NCBI GenBank assembly: GCA_034008185.1
Contig: CM067084.1
Coordinates: 12,109,385 to 12,173,384, forward strand
Reading direction: 5' to 3'
Length of the DNA stretch: 64,000 nucleotides
From: Gorsachius magnificus
Taxonomy: Eukaryota; Chordata; Aves; Pelecaniformes; Ardeidae
The position numbers and the translations under genes were made by a program. Of the stretch, positions 12,688-25,519 are shown in pieces (positions within the stretch are counted from its first letter, which is position 1; every line of letters starts with the position of its first letter). Under the pieces are notes generated by a model that worked only from the letters and a program-made list of their open reading frames with translations, was not told where the DNA came from and did not search any database.

Positions 12688-13024
12688 GTAAGTATAATTG
12701 AGATTTAACATGAATGTTTTCTGGAACCCTTAGTCAAAAGCATTTTGACAGTCATTTCCACTGGGCACACAAGATCCTAGAGGCACAGAAATACGACAGC
12801 CTCAGTGAGATGACAGAAGCCTCAGAAATACCAATAGCAATTAAAAGCAATGCTAAAAGTGAGATTGGAAGAACACAAAGCTTACTCCATCCTTGTTAAT
12901 TTGTACTAAACAGAGAAGAATTTCCTTTGGTAAGAGTGATTTTTCAAACAAAAGCTGTTTTTCTCAGGAAAAAAAAATCATTTGTTCTTAGGTTTCTAAC
13001 TCCTTCAGAAGTTCTAGTAACTTC

Positions 13025-13258
13025 TTTAGACTAGATATAAGGAAGAAATTCTTTACAATGAGGGTGGTGAAACACTGGAACAGGTTGCCCAGAGACGTAG
13101 TGGAGGCCCCGTCCCTGGAAACATTCAAGGCCAGGTTGGATGGGGCTCTGAGCAACCTGATCTGGTTAGCGGTGTCCCTGCTCCCTGCAGGGGGGTTGGA
13201 CTAGATGACCACTAGGGGTCCCTTCCAACCCAAAACATTCTGTGATTCTATGATTCTT
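13025..13258 (+). mobile_element. CR1 LINE fragment, 3' end, plus orientation
   Basis: This is the clearest transposon in the window. It runs from TAGACTAGATATAAGGAAG through GAACAGGTTGCCCAGAGA, CCCTGGAAACATTCAAGG and TTGGACTAGATGACC, and ends in the tandem octamer tail ATTCTGTGATTCTATGATTCT. Order and sequence match the 3' end of younger avian CR1 subfamilies, with little divergence. The 5' end is truncated at about 13025, so no ORF2 remains. Avian CR1 normally leaves no clear target duplication, and none is seen. Short open frames reported over this part are artefacts of the element. Confidence 0.97.
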
Positions 13259-15503
13259 TATTTTATTTTCAAACATCTCCTGTCTAAGAACAATGTATTT
13301 CAGAGTACTTTTTTTATTGTCTTTTTGCCCACATGACACACACTTATCTACCACGTACTCTTTTTATGAACCACATAAATGTTTTCCTGATGTTAAAGCC
13401 TTCAAGATTTTAGATCCGAGAGCCTTCTGATCACTGAGCTCAGAAAGTTTCAACACACACACATTACAGTAGGCCAGAGATGAACTTACATGCTCCATAA
13501 TTAGGTGGGGTGGGGGGTAGTGATTTATGCCCTTCTTTAGAGGGCACAAATCTTTGTATTTTTTATACAAGAACAACATTTACATTATTTCCTTCGGTCT
13601 CATTCAGATGCAGGAGTTATACCACATTATTTTCTTCATTTAATTAATTTGAGATATCCTTACAGGATATGAGTCCACGACTTATATTTTTGGCACTGAT
13701 ATCCAAAGAAACAAAGCTTATTTCTTGGTAATATATGCCACCACTGCATACATTCCTTCCCATCTTTCTTTCTAACCATTTTTTTTTTATAAAGTTGATT
13801 GACTTTTTTTTTACAGGTTTGCCTATGGGTTTAGACACATCGATTGCTTTCTTGCAATTGTATTGTTATGTCTGCCATTCTTCTCGATCTAATTTAATCA
13901 GCAAGACAGTGCATTCTCTGTTTAATATTCTTACCTTAATGCTATCATAAGCATAAGAGAAATGCTCACATAATGGATTCCTCTATCATTTCAACATCTT
14001 CTTTTTGTGTGTGTGAAGGTGTATGTCCAGTCTCTGCTCTTAAGTCAATTTATGGATTTTTGACAAAATTTTCGGTATCCTTCTAGTCCACTAAGAACCA
14101 ACCCTCTTTGACTACAGCATGAAATTACTCTTCATCTTTTCCTGTTCTCTTGCCCCATGTTCAATGATATTGTGGGTATTGTCTGAATAAAAAAAAAATA
14201 AAAAATCTACCAATTATGTTCCATTCAAATTCTGAGAGAAAACTTACTCTAACTGAATTTTGATGTGGCTGTCCCTTCCTTTCCCAGACTTTTTTAAGGT
14301 TACGACTGCTAAGCACCCTAACAATTCTCTCACTTGCTCTCCTATCACATGGTAAATGCAGATGATTTCCACATTTTATACATATTGGAAAAGTTCTGCA
14401 TTAATGTTGAAAAGGCTATGAAGATTTCATGATATAGCACAATTTTCCTGAAATTAGGGCTTAACAAAGATGAAGCAGAAAAATGAGATTTTTTTTAAAA
14501 TTGTGAATTTTGAATTCTTGGTGGTATCAGCACTATTTATTTATTTTTTTTAATCATGAAAACTAGAATAACTCAAAGAGTTTTCAAATTTAACATGTTC
14601 TGTTTCATTATTTTGATGCTAATTTGGTAATGGTTTTGCTGCCTACATCCCACTGACAGCTTCCAATCCACATACTAGCTGAGTTTCACTAAAGCTTTTT
14701 AACAGCTTCCTTTGGTATTGTCAATTCAAAAGATGATCAGAACAAAAAGTACCAAACAATACAAGAAAGGTTTTGCGTGCCCGATTTCCAGCGAGTAAAT
14801 GCGTATAAATTTAATCTCCTTCCTTCAACATACTAATTTCAATTTTATTGTTTTCTAGTCATTATTACTTAGTATTTGATACATTTGGTGCTGCAAAGAG
14901 TTGTCCCCATGCCTTGAAAGAAAGGCCTATTTATGTGCTTGAAGTCTTGAGAGTATGTATTGCTGAGCCGGAGGCCTAGTTTATAAACTTCATAAAGAAT
15001 GAGACAACACACATCTTGAATTTTTTCCCTTGCTTGCTTTAGGAAGATTTTCACAGATGCTTCTTTAAGTAAACCTCAGATGCAAACTTGTAAAGTGCTC
15101 AGATACTTCCATTGAAAGGTTTTGTACTCAACAAACTTCAACAGCATAGTTTTAAACCCAGCAGTCCCAGTATGAGCTGAAATACACTTAATTCCTGAGA
15201 AGGACTTTGAGTAGAAGGCTATGTGAGCAAAAGCACACTGTAATGAGGGACCCAGCACCTGTTGGTTACTGTGCAGCAGGCTCAATCCAGCTCTGTTTGT
15301 ACCAGCGAGAGGGACAGGAACAATCACTTACACTGCTGCAACTTTTTCTCACTGTATTGTTTCCATAGCAATTTAGACAGGCTTTAGTCTATCCAGCTGA
15401 TGCAGGACCCTCAACTATGCATTCCCATCATCACCACATCACCCACTGTGAATTCATAGGATGACATCTCAGGGAGCATTTTGTAGATGAAAACTGCTGT
15501 CTT
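13259..15503. other. unique AT-rich sequence, no gene seen
   Basis: Nothing assignable is seen. There are T-rich runs near 13780-13815 and a short GT run near 14005. Splice-like motifs occur singly (minus-strand donors near 13934 and 15330) without convincing partners. Confidence 0.5.
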
Positions 15504-15554
15504 CCCCCCCCACCACAGGCAATCTCCACCCCCCGAAACCCACAAACCCCCCCC
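15504..15554 (-). other. potential G-quadruplex (minus strand)
   Basis: Four C runs on the plus strand (15504-15511, 15529-15534, 15539-15541 and 15547-15554; lengths 8, 6, 3 and 8) give a minus strand with four or more G tracts of at least three bases. The three right-hand runs alone (8, 3 and 6, with 4-5 base loops) satisfy the usual quadruplex pattern, because the 8-run can supply two tracts. It sits in a locally GC-rich patch of about 250 bp. A regulatory role is not shown. Confidence 0.7.
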
Positions 15555-16757
15555 ATTTTCAGCTGGATCGCTTTCCCAAGCTGGCTCACTGTGCAGGCAC
15601 ACAAGTGGTGGTGCTAATGCATGCTGCAAGGTGGGGCTGGTCAGGGCCACGGGAAGTCCCATAGAAGCCCTCAGCTAAACAGCCTTTAGTTCTGTGAGAC
15701 CGCATTGTCAAGCACACTTTTGCTGCACCCACAAGGAACTAAAGTCCACGCTTCCCCTCTGGGACTTTCATTACTTCTGTCTACCAAGCTCCCTTCCAAC
15801 TCTAAATCCTTATTCACAGCCTACGACTTAATACTGCCTTGGAAAATTGTTTCTTCAGTGCTAAATCCAGGGTAAAGTTTAACTCATTCAACCTTACAGC
15901 ATCTAGAGCAGAAAAACCGAAGCATGTATAAATGCTACAGCAAAGCATTTCAATAGTCTTCAAATCATTCAAAACTTTCATGCGTATGATGGCTATTCAA
16001 GATCTTATATTTAATAGTTCATGATAATAATAACAGAGCTCATTAACCTCCATTGGAATTAAATAAAGTCAGAGCACCAGGCAAGAAGAGGATATTTTGA
16101 AACCAATACCTTGTTCAGATCATCCTAAATGACTGCCAATTCTTTTGCAAAATTTGCCCTGAAAAAAATCTGATTTTTAGCCCACAGTAACCCCATATAA
16201 AGCCACAATACTTAACCTAATAAACTCCCTTATTACTGATTAGTGTCCTCCAGTGTTATTGATTTGTTCTTTGTTTAAAGCAAGCTATATTCTATAGAGC
16301 CAATAAAAAAAGCCAGTATGGGCTTTGTTGAACAGAAATGGATTTCCTGAGTTATTCTGTCACATAGGACACCCATGTAACAAAATTGCCTTCATAAAAT
16401 TATTGATCCCTGTCTTAGAAGCCTCTTATTATTTGACTTTTGTTTCCTATATTTCCAGTGAAATACAGCTTGAGCAAGACATTAAGGGCCTTCTAATTCA
16501 GTTATTTTTATTCATGACCAGGTTATAACTATTCATCTTTTTATAATATTTTTATTGAGTTCTTTTCCTTTCTCAGTGAGTAACCCTGCTTGTATTTATA
16601 GAAAGCAACCATTCAATTCTCCTTGCTATGTCAATCATGCCAAGTTATTCATGTGTATGAAAAACATTTCTCTCCTTCAATGTTTTTGCTAGCAACTTTC
16701 ACTTTTCTAGGATATCAAGACTCTGTACACATTTGATCTACTACAAGATACATCTTG
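15555..16757. other. unique sequence, no gene seen
   Basis: GC content falls back to AT-rich after about 15680. A strong acceptor-like tract (TTCTTTTCCTTTCTCAG) ends at about 16577, followed by a 37-codon open frame ending in TAG, but no matching upstream exon is evident. No repeats are recognised. Confidence 0.4.
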
Positions 16758-17121
16758 ATGGGGCGGGAGGGAGAAATCAACCACAAGCCCCTAATCTTGG
16801 TGCTTAGATACCTCTATTTAGAGCTCTAAGCAAATAGCTTACCCAACTGAAACGTGACATGTCACAAGGACAGTGCAGGCGACAGTCAAGGAGGGAGGTT
16901 TCGTGGGGGAAGCTGGTGAGCAGACTGTATGGGCTGCAGATTCCTGGAATCAGCCTACTCCTCTGCAAAGGGAGGAAACTCCATCTGTGGCCAGTGCAAA
17001 TGGCAGGCGGCTCCTCCAAAGTCCATCCTCCATAAACAGTCCCCTGTCACCAGCTGAGGGAGGCAGCCACAGAGCGCAGAGACCCTGAAAGTCATTAAAG
17101 CAGAAAAAAAAAAAAAAAAAA
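16758..17121 (+). repeat. GC-richer segment ending in ATTAAA and an 18-base poly(A)
   Basis: A segment clearly richer in G and C than its flanks ends with ATTAAA (about 17094) and then a run of 18 A (17104-17121). That layout resembles the end of a retrocopied transcript. Against this, the spacing from signal to tail is only a few bases, no parental gene is recognised, and the possible target duplication (AAATCAA on both sides) is short and imperfect. It may simply be an A run beside unique sequence. Confidence 0.2.
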
Positions 17122-17699
17122 TCAAAACACAGATATTTATTTCTCATAATCATAGCTCTTAGTCCAACACCCGCTGTTAGTTCCAGTGGAGGTTCACGGG
17201 TGTCAAGTAGCTTTGAAAATCTACTTGCCTATGAAATAGTCTGAAGAAGTTTGGGTTTTTGTTGATAAGTAGCCTTAGTGAGTATACCTGTGCTTACTTT
17301 AACAGGCCTTATCTCATAAAATTATGCCAGATTTTACAGAGATTCCAGAGGTAAAAAATTTCATTATTTATTTTTAGTCTACACAGAATTAAAAAAACCC
17401 CACAAATGCAAATATATAGTTTTTCTTAGAGAAGTAGAACACGCTATATACTCGTATTCAGAAGAGAGAAACTTAATTTTAATAGCTCCAGCCAGAAGTA
17501 GGTCATGATTAGTATTTTGTTTTGTCATAAGCCTTATTTTTTCAGTGGAATACCTTACTGCAAGCATCCCCTTCATCTTCTAGGAAGAAATTTTGATCAT
17601 TTCCAAAATTATGACGATAGAATATTTCTTATTTTTTGTGATCATAAATCAACAATAAACAAGCTTTGATGCATTTCAGCTCTCCAGAGGTACAAGTGC
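17122..17699. other. unique AT-rich sequence, no gene seen
   Basis: No feature can be supported here. Confidence 0.5.
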
Positions 17700-18080
17700 A
17701 TTACCGAGAATAAATATTGTCCTGTTGCTACAATATGAATAATTCATCATGACTAAGATCCCTTCATCTTTATTTTCCACTGTGCCTCTTCTGAAATGCA
17801 GTCTTGGGAACATAATTTATAGAAAGTGTACATTTCTTACGTACTTTATCTTACGCTCTGTAATGTTGCTCTCTACTTTAAACACTGAAAATGGCATGCC
17901 CATTAAATTTAATTATAAGGTATCCATTTTAATAAATATGCTCAGAATCTGTGTGTTTATCAATACGTTATTTGCCATTATCAGCTGGAGTGGTATGCGA
18001 TTTATATACAGGACCATTGTGGTTTGTACCCTTTCTTTACTGGCAGCATCCATGACAAGCACAAAATCATATGTAATGTA
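17700..18080. promoter_or_regulatory. possible conserved noncoding element
   Basis: The stretch is non-repetitive and complex in composition, with homeodomain-type ATTTAATTATAAGG (17907-17920) and a SOX-type CCATTGT (18014-18020). A 110-codon frame spans it on the plus strand, but it is hydrophobic, starts at an arbitrary ATG and has no family resemblance, so I read it as chance. The enhancer call is inference by appearance only. Confidence 0.2.
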
Positions 18081-19899
18081 GCAAGTAAAATAACAGACAT
18101 TAATATACTGAGCATCTAATAGGTATGCTACCTAAAAGAGAAATGTATGTCACTTAATATAATTTTTTAATATTCTATCAATGGAATATACAGTGAGATT
18201 TTACCTGTGCCATTATTTTAAATTCTAAATATATTTTCAGAAAAGTAATTTCTTCTCTTTACTTAGTAAGCGGTTTGTCATAGATTCAATTTGTTCACTC
18301 TCCGGGACCAAAGTCTTTTGTCTCCTACATCACAGTCTGTGCTTGATCAGAGGCCTATTATTAAAATGCATTTTTGTTTTATGGAAAATATTTGCAGTCA
18401 TATAAACTGTTCTGAAACAAAGGTGCTTTTTCTTTTGTTTTTTAAATTTAACAAAGAATAAAATTTTCTGTGCTGAATTAAGAAGATTTGGGTTTTCATG
18501 GAGAGAAATAAACTGTTGATGGTTATTTAAAATAAACCTTCAACCTGATATTGTGTCCATTTTTATGGGCAACAACTTATTCACTGTTCAAGCTGCATAT
18601 CCTTGTTTCAGATTTGATGACTCACTGAATGAAAAACACAGTTAATGATAATTACTCAATAGCTTTCTCCATTTTTAGGCCCGAAATATTCTAGCTCATG
18701 CTAAAACATTGGGTAAACATGGAGAAAAAAATTAATCTAGACTTCAATACAGGACAATGAACTGTATGTTTGTACTCATGAGAAAATAATGTAAATCGCT
18801 TCATGTATTGGTACATTTGGAAACTGACACTTTTTAACAAGTGCATATAATAGAAATAAATGAGAAATACAAGCGATTGCTGGTAGAAACAGTAAGTTAG
18901 TGAATTATCTGCATCGTTTAGGATTGCTACCATATGTTCAAATGTGCCTTTGGTTCTTAGCAGAATGTACTGATCTCAAAGCTGTCCCAAGCAAATGAAT
19001 ACACAAGGAAAGGAAATGAGAGTGTGGCATTTGAAAGTCAAAGCAGTTTATTCAGTCTGGCTTGTGAACTCAAAGGAAAAAAAAATTAGAATGGAAAAGG
19101 ATAAAGGAATTTTACTTTCTGTGTTGAAAAAGTAGCAGAAAAAATAAACAGAAGTGTTTTAAAATGACGCAATATCTACTGATCAAAGCACTATCGGGTG
19201 CATGGAAAGAAAGAATGGCATTTGAATTTGAATGAAAATCAAAAAAAGATGAGAAAAAAAATGTATTTGATGGCCTAATAAATAGGGAAAATTCAAAAAA
19301 GGAAAGTCTTCAAAATTTTTCTTTCTACAGCTGTTAGGCGGGAGTTTTAAAGCAGCAAGATAGCGCTTAGTCTTCTTTTTCTCTGTTTCATAGAACAGGT
19401 GTTTAATTCTGCAAGTGTCTTTTAAGATCACAGCCCAAAGGATTTTCAGCATGTGAAAAATTATGACTGGAGTAACAGACAAAGAGGTCAGCGATTTAAA
19501 AAATAACAATACTGAATATGAAATTACTAAAAAAAAAGTAAGTGCGCTTAAAGCTATCCATAGCTGAGCACACCTATTCTTTTATATATGCTAATCTTTT
19601 ATTTCAGAAACTCAGCCTGCTCCAAGTGACGGAAAATCCAGTTTGCAATAGCTGCATTTTAAAGAAATATCTAGTAAAAAAATTACTAACTTGTTTCTAT
19701 ACAGCACCTCCAAATTCACAGACACTCTCTATCCATGAGTGTTATTTCAATAAAAAAAGAAGAGTGCATAGGTTTACAATATGCTCACACATAATTTTTC
19801 AGACATATCACTATTGTTCAATGTTAAATCTGTATATGACATTTTATTTATGTAACTGAAAAGATTCTTGATATTTGTCATCTCTTTGCTTTTAACAAT
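18081..19899. other. unique AT-rich sequence, no gene seen
   Basis: No exon or transposon is recognised. A consensus AP-1 site TGACTCA (18618-18624) lies in a complex, non-repetitive patch (about 18540-18670) that also contains a GTTAAT/ATTAC homeodomain-like pair. Confidence 0.4.
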
Positions 19900-20210
19900 T
19901 ATTTTATCATGCATCATAGGATGGAGCTATCGCTTGCAGCTGCACATTTGATAAAAATGAAATCTGCGCTTTTACCAATATAAAACCCAGTTTTACTGCA
20001 CACACAGCAATGGTATTTTTCATTGTTTGCTCATCTGAGCTGATCAAAGGCTCATCTTTACTATCAGAAATGCAAAAAACCAATAATCAATTATCAAATC
20101 TCATTAAAACTGAAATGAGGATTAACCTCATGTTGCAGTAACCTCTCTGACTGTCGTGTTGTTAATGACATTGTATAAACAATCATCAAATCTATGGCCC
20201 AGTATGGACA
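19900..20210. promoter_or_regulatory. possible enhancer-like conserved noncoding element
   Basis: Consensus sites of several developmental factor classes lie close together: CATTGTTTGC (20021-20030, SOX/FOX type), TGATCAAAGG (20041-20050, TCF/LEF type), AATAATCAATTATCAAAT (homeodomain type, about 20082-20099) and TATAAACA (20174-20181, FOX type). The sequence is non-repetitive. Motif clustering is seen directly; activity and conservation are inferred. Confidence 0.25.
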
Positions 20211-22535
20211 GGGAAACCTCCTCACAAAATATTCAGTGTGCTCACTAATTCCTTTCCTTCTGTTCTGAATATAGGGACATGTTCATATTCCATATTTAAT
20301 CGATTTCAATTTAGAAATCTGGAAAATCCTGGGATAAAATACTAATTTGAGTTAATGAACCAATAAACTGTTCATCTCTCCACAACTGAAAAGTGTGGGT
20401 TGTATAATCCTCTTTCTGTAGATAGGGATGTTTTTTTAACTGAATATCCTCAAAGGGAGTGTAACTGTACTCTTCTTTTGTCTTTTCACCACACTGGGCT
20501 GTTTGAAAGGTTGATATAACCACGTGTGAGCTCAAATGGCCTCTCCCCAATCTTTTCATGGCTAAATCATAAAGAATCTATGATACAGAATTGTGATGCT
20601 AAGAATCTGCTAATACCATGGTGGAAGACCTATTATACATAGAAGCAAGGGTGTCACTAAGAGCACGCAAAGTGAAGGGAAGGCAAGAGATGCCTCAAAA
20701 TACTATTTTTCCTTGCTCTTGTCAATTTATCAGGAATAAACCAAGGCCAGAATTTTCTTTGTTCTTACAGGAATTACAATTCAACGAGAACTTAAAACCT
20801 CCTTCTCCCTCTGACATTTCTTCCACGATACATATGTCTTTAAGGTACTCAAGCTCCAAGTCAGCACACCTACTTGGGCTATAGCTTTTCTCGAGACAGC
20901 CTCCAACAAGAGGAAAATGGAATGCAGATGAAAGTCACTCAAAAAGTTAATACTGGATTTCTACTTCCAAGCTAAAAAGATTCTTTGATTTTGGTGGACA
21001 TCTTGATGCAACCATTCCTGCCCAGCTGGATGCCATTAAGAATCACAACCAGATTGCCACAGGGCATTCTGACAACAGTATTTAAAAACACATTAAGACA
21101 AACCTTTAGTGCAACTGAGAGTTTATGGAATTAAATTAAGAAGGAAAAAGGCTCACTTCCAAATTAAAATAGCAGAATAAGAGCTTATTTAAAAATTGTT
21201 CCAAAGAAGTTTATATATGACCATTTGTCTATTCTGGTCTAATTTTTTTTATTTTTTTTTTTTTACAATTATGGGCAGCTGGACAAAGGGAAGAGGAAAA
21301 ACAAAAGTAGTAACACGATCCTGTAAAGTGAATGTGTTGTTTGTAAGACAGAAATAACATTAGAATTCAAAGAAAACATGCTCAAAGTGTCACATTCAAA
21401 TCACAGAAACAAACAGATCTCTTTGGAGCTTCTTCCGCCTCCCCCTTCTTCAACTTATATTTCATATTACTTAATAATATTTATCACAGAGGTTTCTACT
21501 GATTAACAGTCTACATATTCTGTTTTAAATAAAGAAATGAACTCACAGGAAGGAAGTAGCTAGTCAGGCTTTTGACTTCATTAAAACATTGCATATGTAG
21601 CAATACAAGCAGGAGATGTAATATTTGCTATATGAATGATACATCAGGGGAAAATAACAATGTTCAGTTTATGCTCTAGAACTTTGAATAGAATATACAA
21701 AGTAGTAAGGAAAGTTAAATAGGCCGATACCTTGGAAAAAAAAGAAAACATTAAAACCATAAAAAGGTAAAATACCAACAAAACACTGAACTTTACAAAG
21801 TAATCAAACACAGTCTTACCCATTTAGTCCTGATATTTATTATTTCACATTAAATCCTCCACACTTACTAGGAAATTCTAAAGTATATGTAAAAAAGAAT
21901 ATCCATCATTATTTGTCAGAAAACATTAAATTAATTTGTGATGATGTATAACAATAGTCAATAATATGAAAAATGAATTGGTACTATTTGAAAATTTTGT
22001 TGGCAATGACATTGAAATATATTTCAATTAATCGTAACAGGTTGAATCTCATTTACAATATGAAAATTCTTTGGTTTTCATTATGTCTCTCTGTGTGAAA
22101 GCAAGTATGTCTAGGCCTACTAATTTCAGAAGCTGCATAACTGGGTTTTAATTTTATCCAGCTCATTAAGTACAGAAAAAAAAATAAATTCTTTCTGTCT
22201 AAAACTAAAGTATGGAAACTCTTGGATGAGCTTAAACTGTGTATTTATAAAACCAGTTTATGTCATGTCACAGACATGAACTTCAGTTCTGTTAGACAGT
22301 TTTAGCTTAAAAAAGGATGTGGAAAAATATGAAATGTCAAGTATCAATTTTACATTTTCAAACAGATTATTGAGTATTCTGCTTCAATATTTTCAAAGTG
22401 AAACTTAGCTCTTTATCTCAAAGCACCCTCCTTTCAGACCCTGACTTAAATTAGAATAACACAACATGGAAACAAACCAAATTATTTCAAATTATTGGTC
22501 AAATACAGTACATCCCCCTTTTCCTTTTTTTTCAG
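20211..22535. other. unique AT-rich sequence, no gene seen
   Basis: Two facing frames (minus 20311-20559 and plus 20618-20884, each under 90 codons) are hydrophilic but show no splice context or family resemblance. T and A runs occur near 21240-21265. Confidence 0.4.
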
Positions 22536-22721
22536 TTGAACTCTCTTTCCCTTCTCCTACAAATAACCTTTACACCTCCCGCCAGAAATATTTCCTAACT
22601 TTTCATGCCACCTATTTTTACTATAACCTCTGGCCTAGACAATTCCTCATCTGCTCAGTTCTCCAGCATGTTGAACTGCCAAGCAAAAGTTTGAGGTTAC
22701 AGACAAAGAAAGAAAGAGAAG
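22536..22721 (+). CDS. splice-bracketed open segment (weak exon candidate)
   Basis: A strong acceptor (CCCCCTTTTCCTTTTTTTCAG) precedes 186 bases that are open in one frame, ending GAGAAG before the donor GTGAGC. Entry and exit phases are both 1, so the segment could be skipped without a frameshift. The predicted peptide is rich in F, Y and L in the middle (YFLTFHATYFYYNLWP) and ends basic (LQTKKERE). No family is recognised and no neighbouring plus-strand exon with the right phase is evident. Pyrimidine-rich sequence tends to be open by composition, so chance is likely. Confidence 0.15.
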
Positions 22722-25340
22722 GTGAGCTTTAAGTGCCATTTTCACTTGTAATGGCTTGTATGGGTTTTTTGCACCGTGCCTTACAGCATTCTAATAAATG
22801 CTTAATTCTAATACCTTCTATGCTGTTTCCATTTAAAAAGAAGAATTTTCATGAATAAAAAATGGTAACAGCTTTTGTCCGTATATTAAAATTAAAAAAA
22901 ATAATGCAGTATATCCCATTTAAACCTATGATTTATGGAAATAAGGTTTCATACTTGCTGGTTGTTTCCATATATTCATTTAAGAATTTATCTTTTATTA
23001 TTTGAGCACTTAGCTCTGGGTGTTCAAAGGCTATGTATAGCTTTCACAGATGGAGACAAGAAGCAGTGAAGCATAGAGAGAAAGCAGGAGAGATTCTCAC
23101 ATGACTAACTCTGCTCTGCTTCTCATTTCATGTGAAACATCCCATGATAAGTAAGAGCTGCAGAATGTGCACATCCATATTCCGCTTTTGACAACATCAG
23201 TATTTTCATCAGCCAACAGAATATTCAAATACATTCAAGAAACTAGATCCCTAGTGACCTGTGGTAAGGTGTCAGCACGCCTGCTGTTTATTGGCATAAG
23301 AGACTCAGCTGAGTAAATACAATCTGGTGTTTTCAGTGAAGAAAAAAAAAGCAGGGGGACAGACAAACATATTTGGCACTTGGTAAATATATTGGGTCTA
23401 AAGCAGGGGGGCTTTTCTCATATGTCTAAGGAGTATAAAATCAGGGATTGATGTTAATGATGGTAGGGACACGGGACTAAGGAACAGCTAAGTTGATTCA
23501 AATGGCAAGATTTTATGCCTTTGGATGTCTAGTTACAAAGACAGTGGAACACATGAAATTCCTTTTGCTTTTATTTTGACCAAAACTAGTTCCCCAGTAC
23601 ACCTGTCTTTACATACAAAATATTAAGACAGACAGTGAAACACCTGCAATAAATGCAGGATGAGGCCCCTAGTTTCAGCTCTTTCAGGGACAACAATTAA
23701 TTCTGAGGCTACTCGTTTTCTCTTTAGAGTGTTAGCAAACATTTGGTTCAGCCCAAAGCAGGGCTCACTTCATAGCAGAGAGCATTCAGCAGAATATAGC
23801 TACTGCCCCAAAGAACCTGTCATCTAATTTATCAACAGATACAGCAAATGAGAAGGAAAACAGTAAGAGCAACAACATAAATGAAGATGAGAAATAATGA
23901 TAAGCACAGGTTAAAGTTAGAATCACTGACAATATTATAAATTACATCTCAGAAGGCAATAATTTGCTATTTACTAGGGTATGTTTCAGCTATAAATAGG
24001 AAAATAATGAATGTCAAGCACTGTTTTTCATCTGTGTAACTTCATTGTACATCTCTCTCTTCTTATAGACCACAGCTTGAGCACTGAAGCAGCAACCTCA
24101 TCTTCCACCAAAATGACTTTACAGTCTAGTAAAAGAACTAATTTTCAGGGATAGTGAAGTAATAATGCAAGTCTTCCTACATTTTTACAATCAAATATGA
24201 CAAAGTCCACTGTCTTTGGTGGAAATTTTCTTTATTATCCTTTGCCAGCCTCCTGGAAAGGAGACTCTATATAGTGAAAGACATATTCTATCTCATTTGA
24301 AATAATCACAGAACCATTTCTCATCTCTGGTGATCAGTCTTTCTTGCTGTCTGCATCTTCGGATCATTGCCACCGCAAAGGGAACTTCCTGAATTCAGAT
24401 CACTTTGCATTTCTTGTATCACTCATCTATATTATTGTCTAATTATTTTCTGGTGTAGCTGAAGGATACAGCTACATGAGGAATGACAAATAGCAGAAGA
24501 GTTAAAGGTGATGCTTAGACAAATGAGTCTGGATCTTCAAGGAGTTTACCAAATGGAAGTCCACCATTTTTTGCAGATGGATTGCGTGATATAAAAACAT
24601 TACGGCTGGCTGCACATATGTATAGGTATTTGTAGTTTATTCACTACCTTATTCAGATTGGCAGTGGGGAGGGGAAGCAGGAATGACTAGAATTGATTTT
24701 TTCCGTATCCTCACAGATCATTAAGTCCGATCCTCTAGTATTGTGAAGCAAAATAACTAACTCCCTTTATGGCTAGACATTAAGCTACTTATCTAGAGCA
24801 AGAACCTAACCTCATATTCTCATTTACATTGTAGATTCACAGTCACAGTCCCTCCCAGTTTCTGGTCATCAGGAGGTTCTTACTGTTCTCTGAAAATCAG
24901 TGATTGGTTAATTAGACTGAAACCAGACAACCACTGCATCTGGCATTACCAATTAAGAGTCTGATCTTGATGCTTTTGTAGTTTCTTTGGAAAAGGTTGT
25001 AGGGGACAAGTACTAATGCCAATGATCACCTGTTTTCAAAGAAGGATTTCTTCCTGGGTGCAAGCCAGGCCCAAGCGTCTACTGACTTTCAGCGCAGGTT
25101 CTTTAGATGAAAAAAGTCTCAGGAAGTGTAGGGTAATAGAAAAATTAGTAGGAAAACATGTAAGCTGACCAGATCCACCAACTAACACAGAAAAACACAG
25201 AAGCTGGAAGAATCTTTAATTTTATGGTGACTTCCTACTATTTGATGAAATAGAGTACTTATATTAATATGATATGAATGTAGTATTACAGGTATAGACT
25301 GTGACTGAGTTCAGAATGATGATCACAATGGATAATTTTT
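22722..25340. other. unique AT-rich sequence, no gene seen
   Basis: No assignable feature is seen. A short patch near 24715-24735 (CAGATCATTAAGTCC) resembles CR1 wording but is too short to call. Confidence 0.45.
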
Positions 25341-25362
25341 CATAATTCATTCATGAATTATG
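25341..25362. repeat. 10-bp inverted repeat, 2-base spacer
   Basis: CATAATTCAT, TC, ATGAATTATG: the arms are exact reverse complements. It is the first of three inverted repeats within 380 bp. Confidence 0.9.
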
Positions 25363-25501
25363 GTTCCTAATACTAGCACTTTTTCAGAGCCTTCAGTCAT
25401 TAATATATTTCTCAGTTTTGTTGATTTAATGATAAAAAACACACAGACTTAATTACAGAAAATAATTATAACCATATGTTAGAAAAACAGTTTTTAAACA
25501 T

Positions 25502-25519
25502 CATACATGTAGATGTATG
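25502..25519. repeat. 7-bp inverted repeat, 4-base loop
   Basis: CATACAT, GTAG, ATGTATG: a perfect hairpin, second of the cluster. It shares the ATGTATG word with the third. Confidence 0.85.

Noticed and set aside
24700..24740. CR1-like wording CAGATCATTAAGTCC
   Set aside because: Too short and isolated; no further CR1 blocks follow in order.
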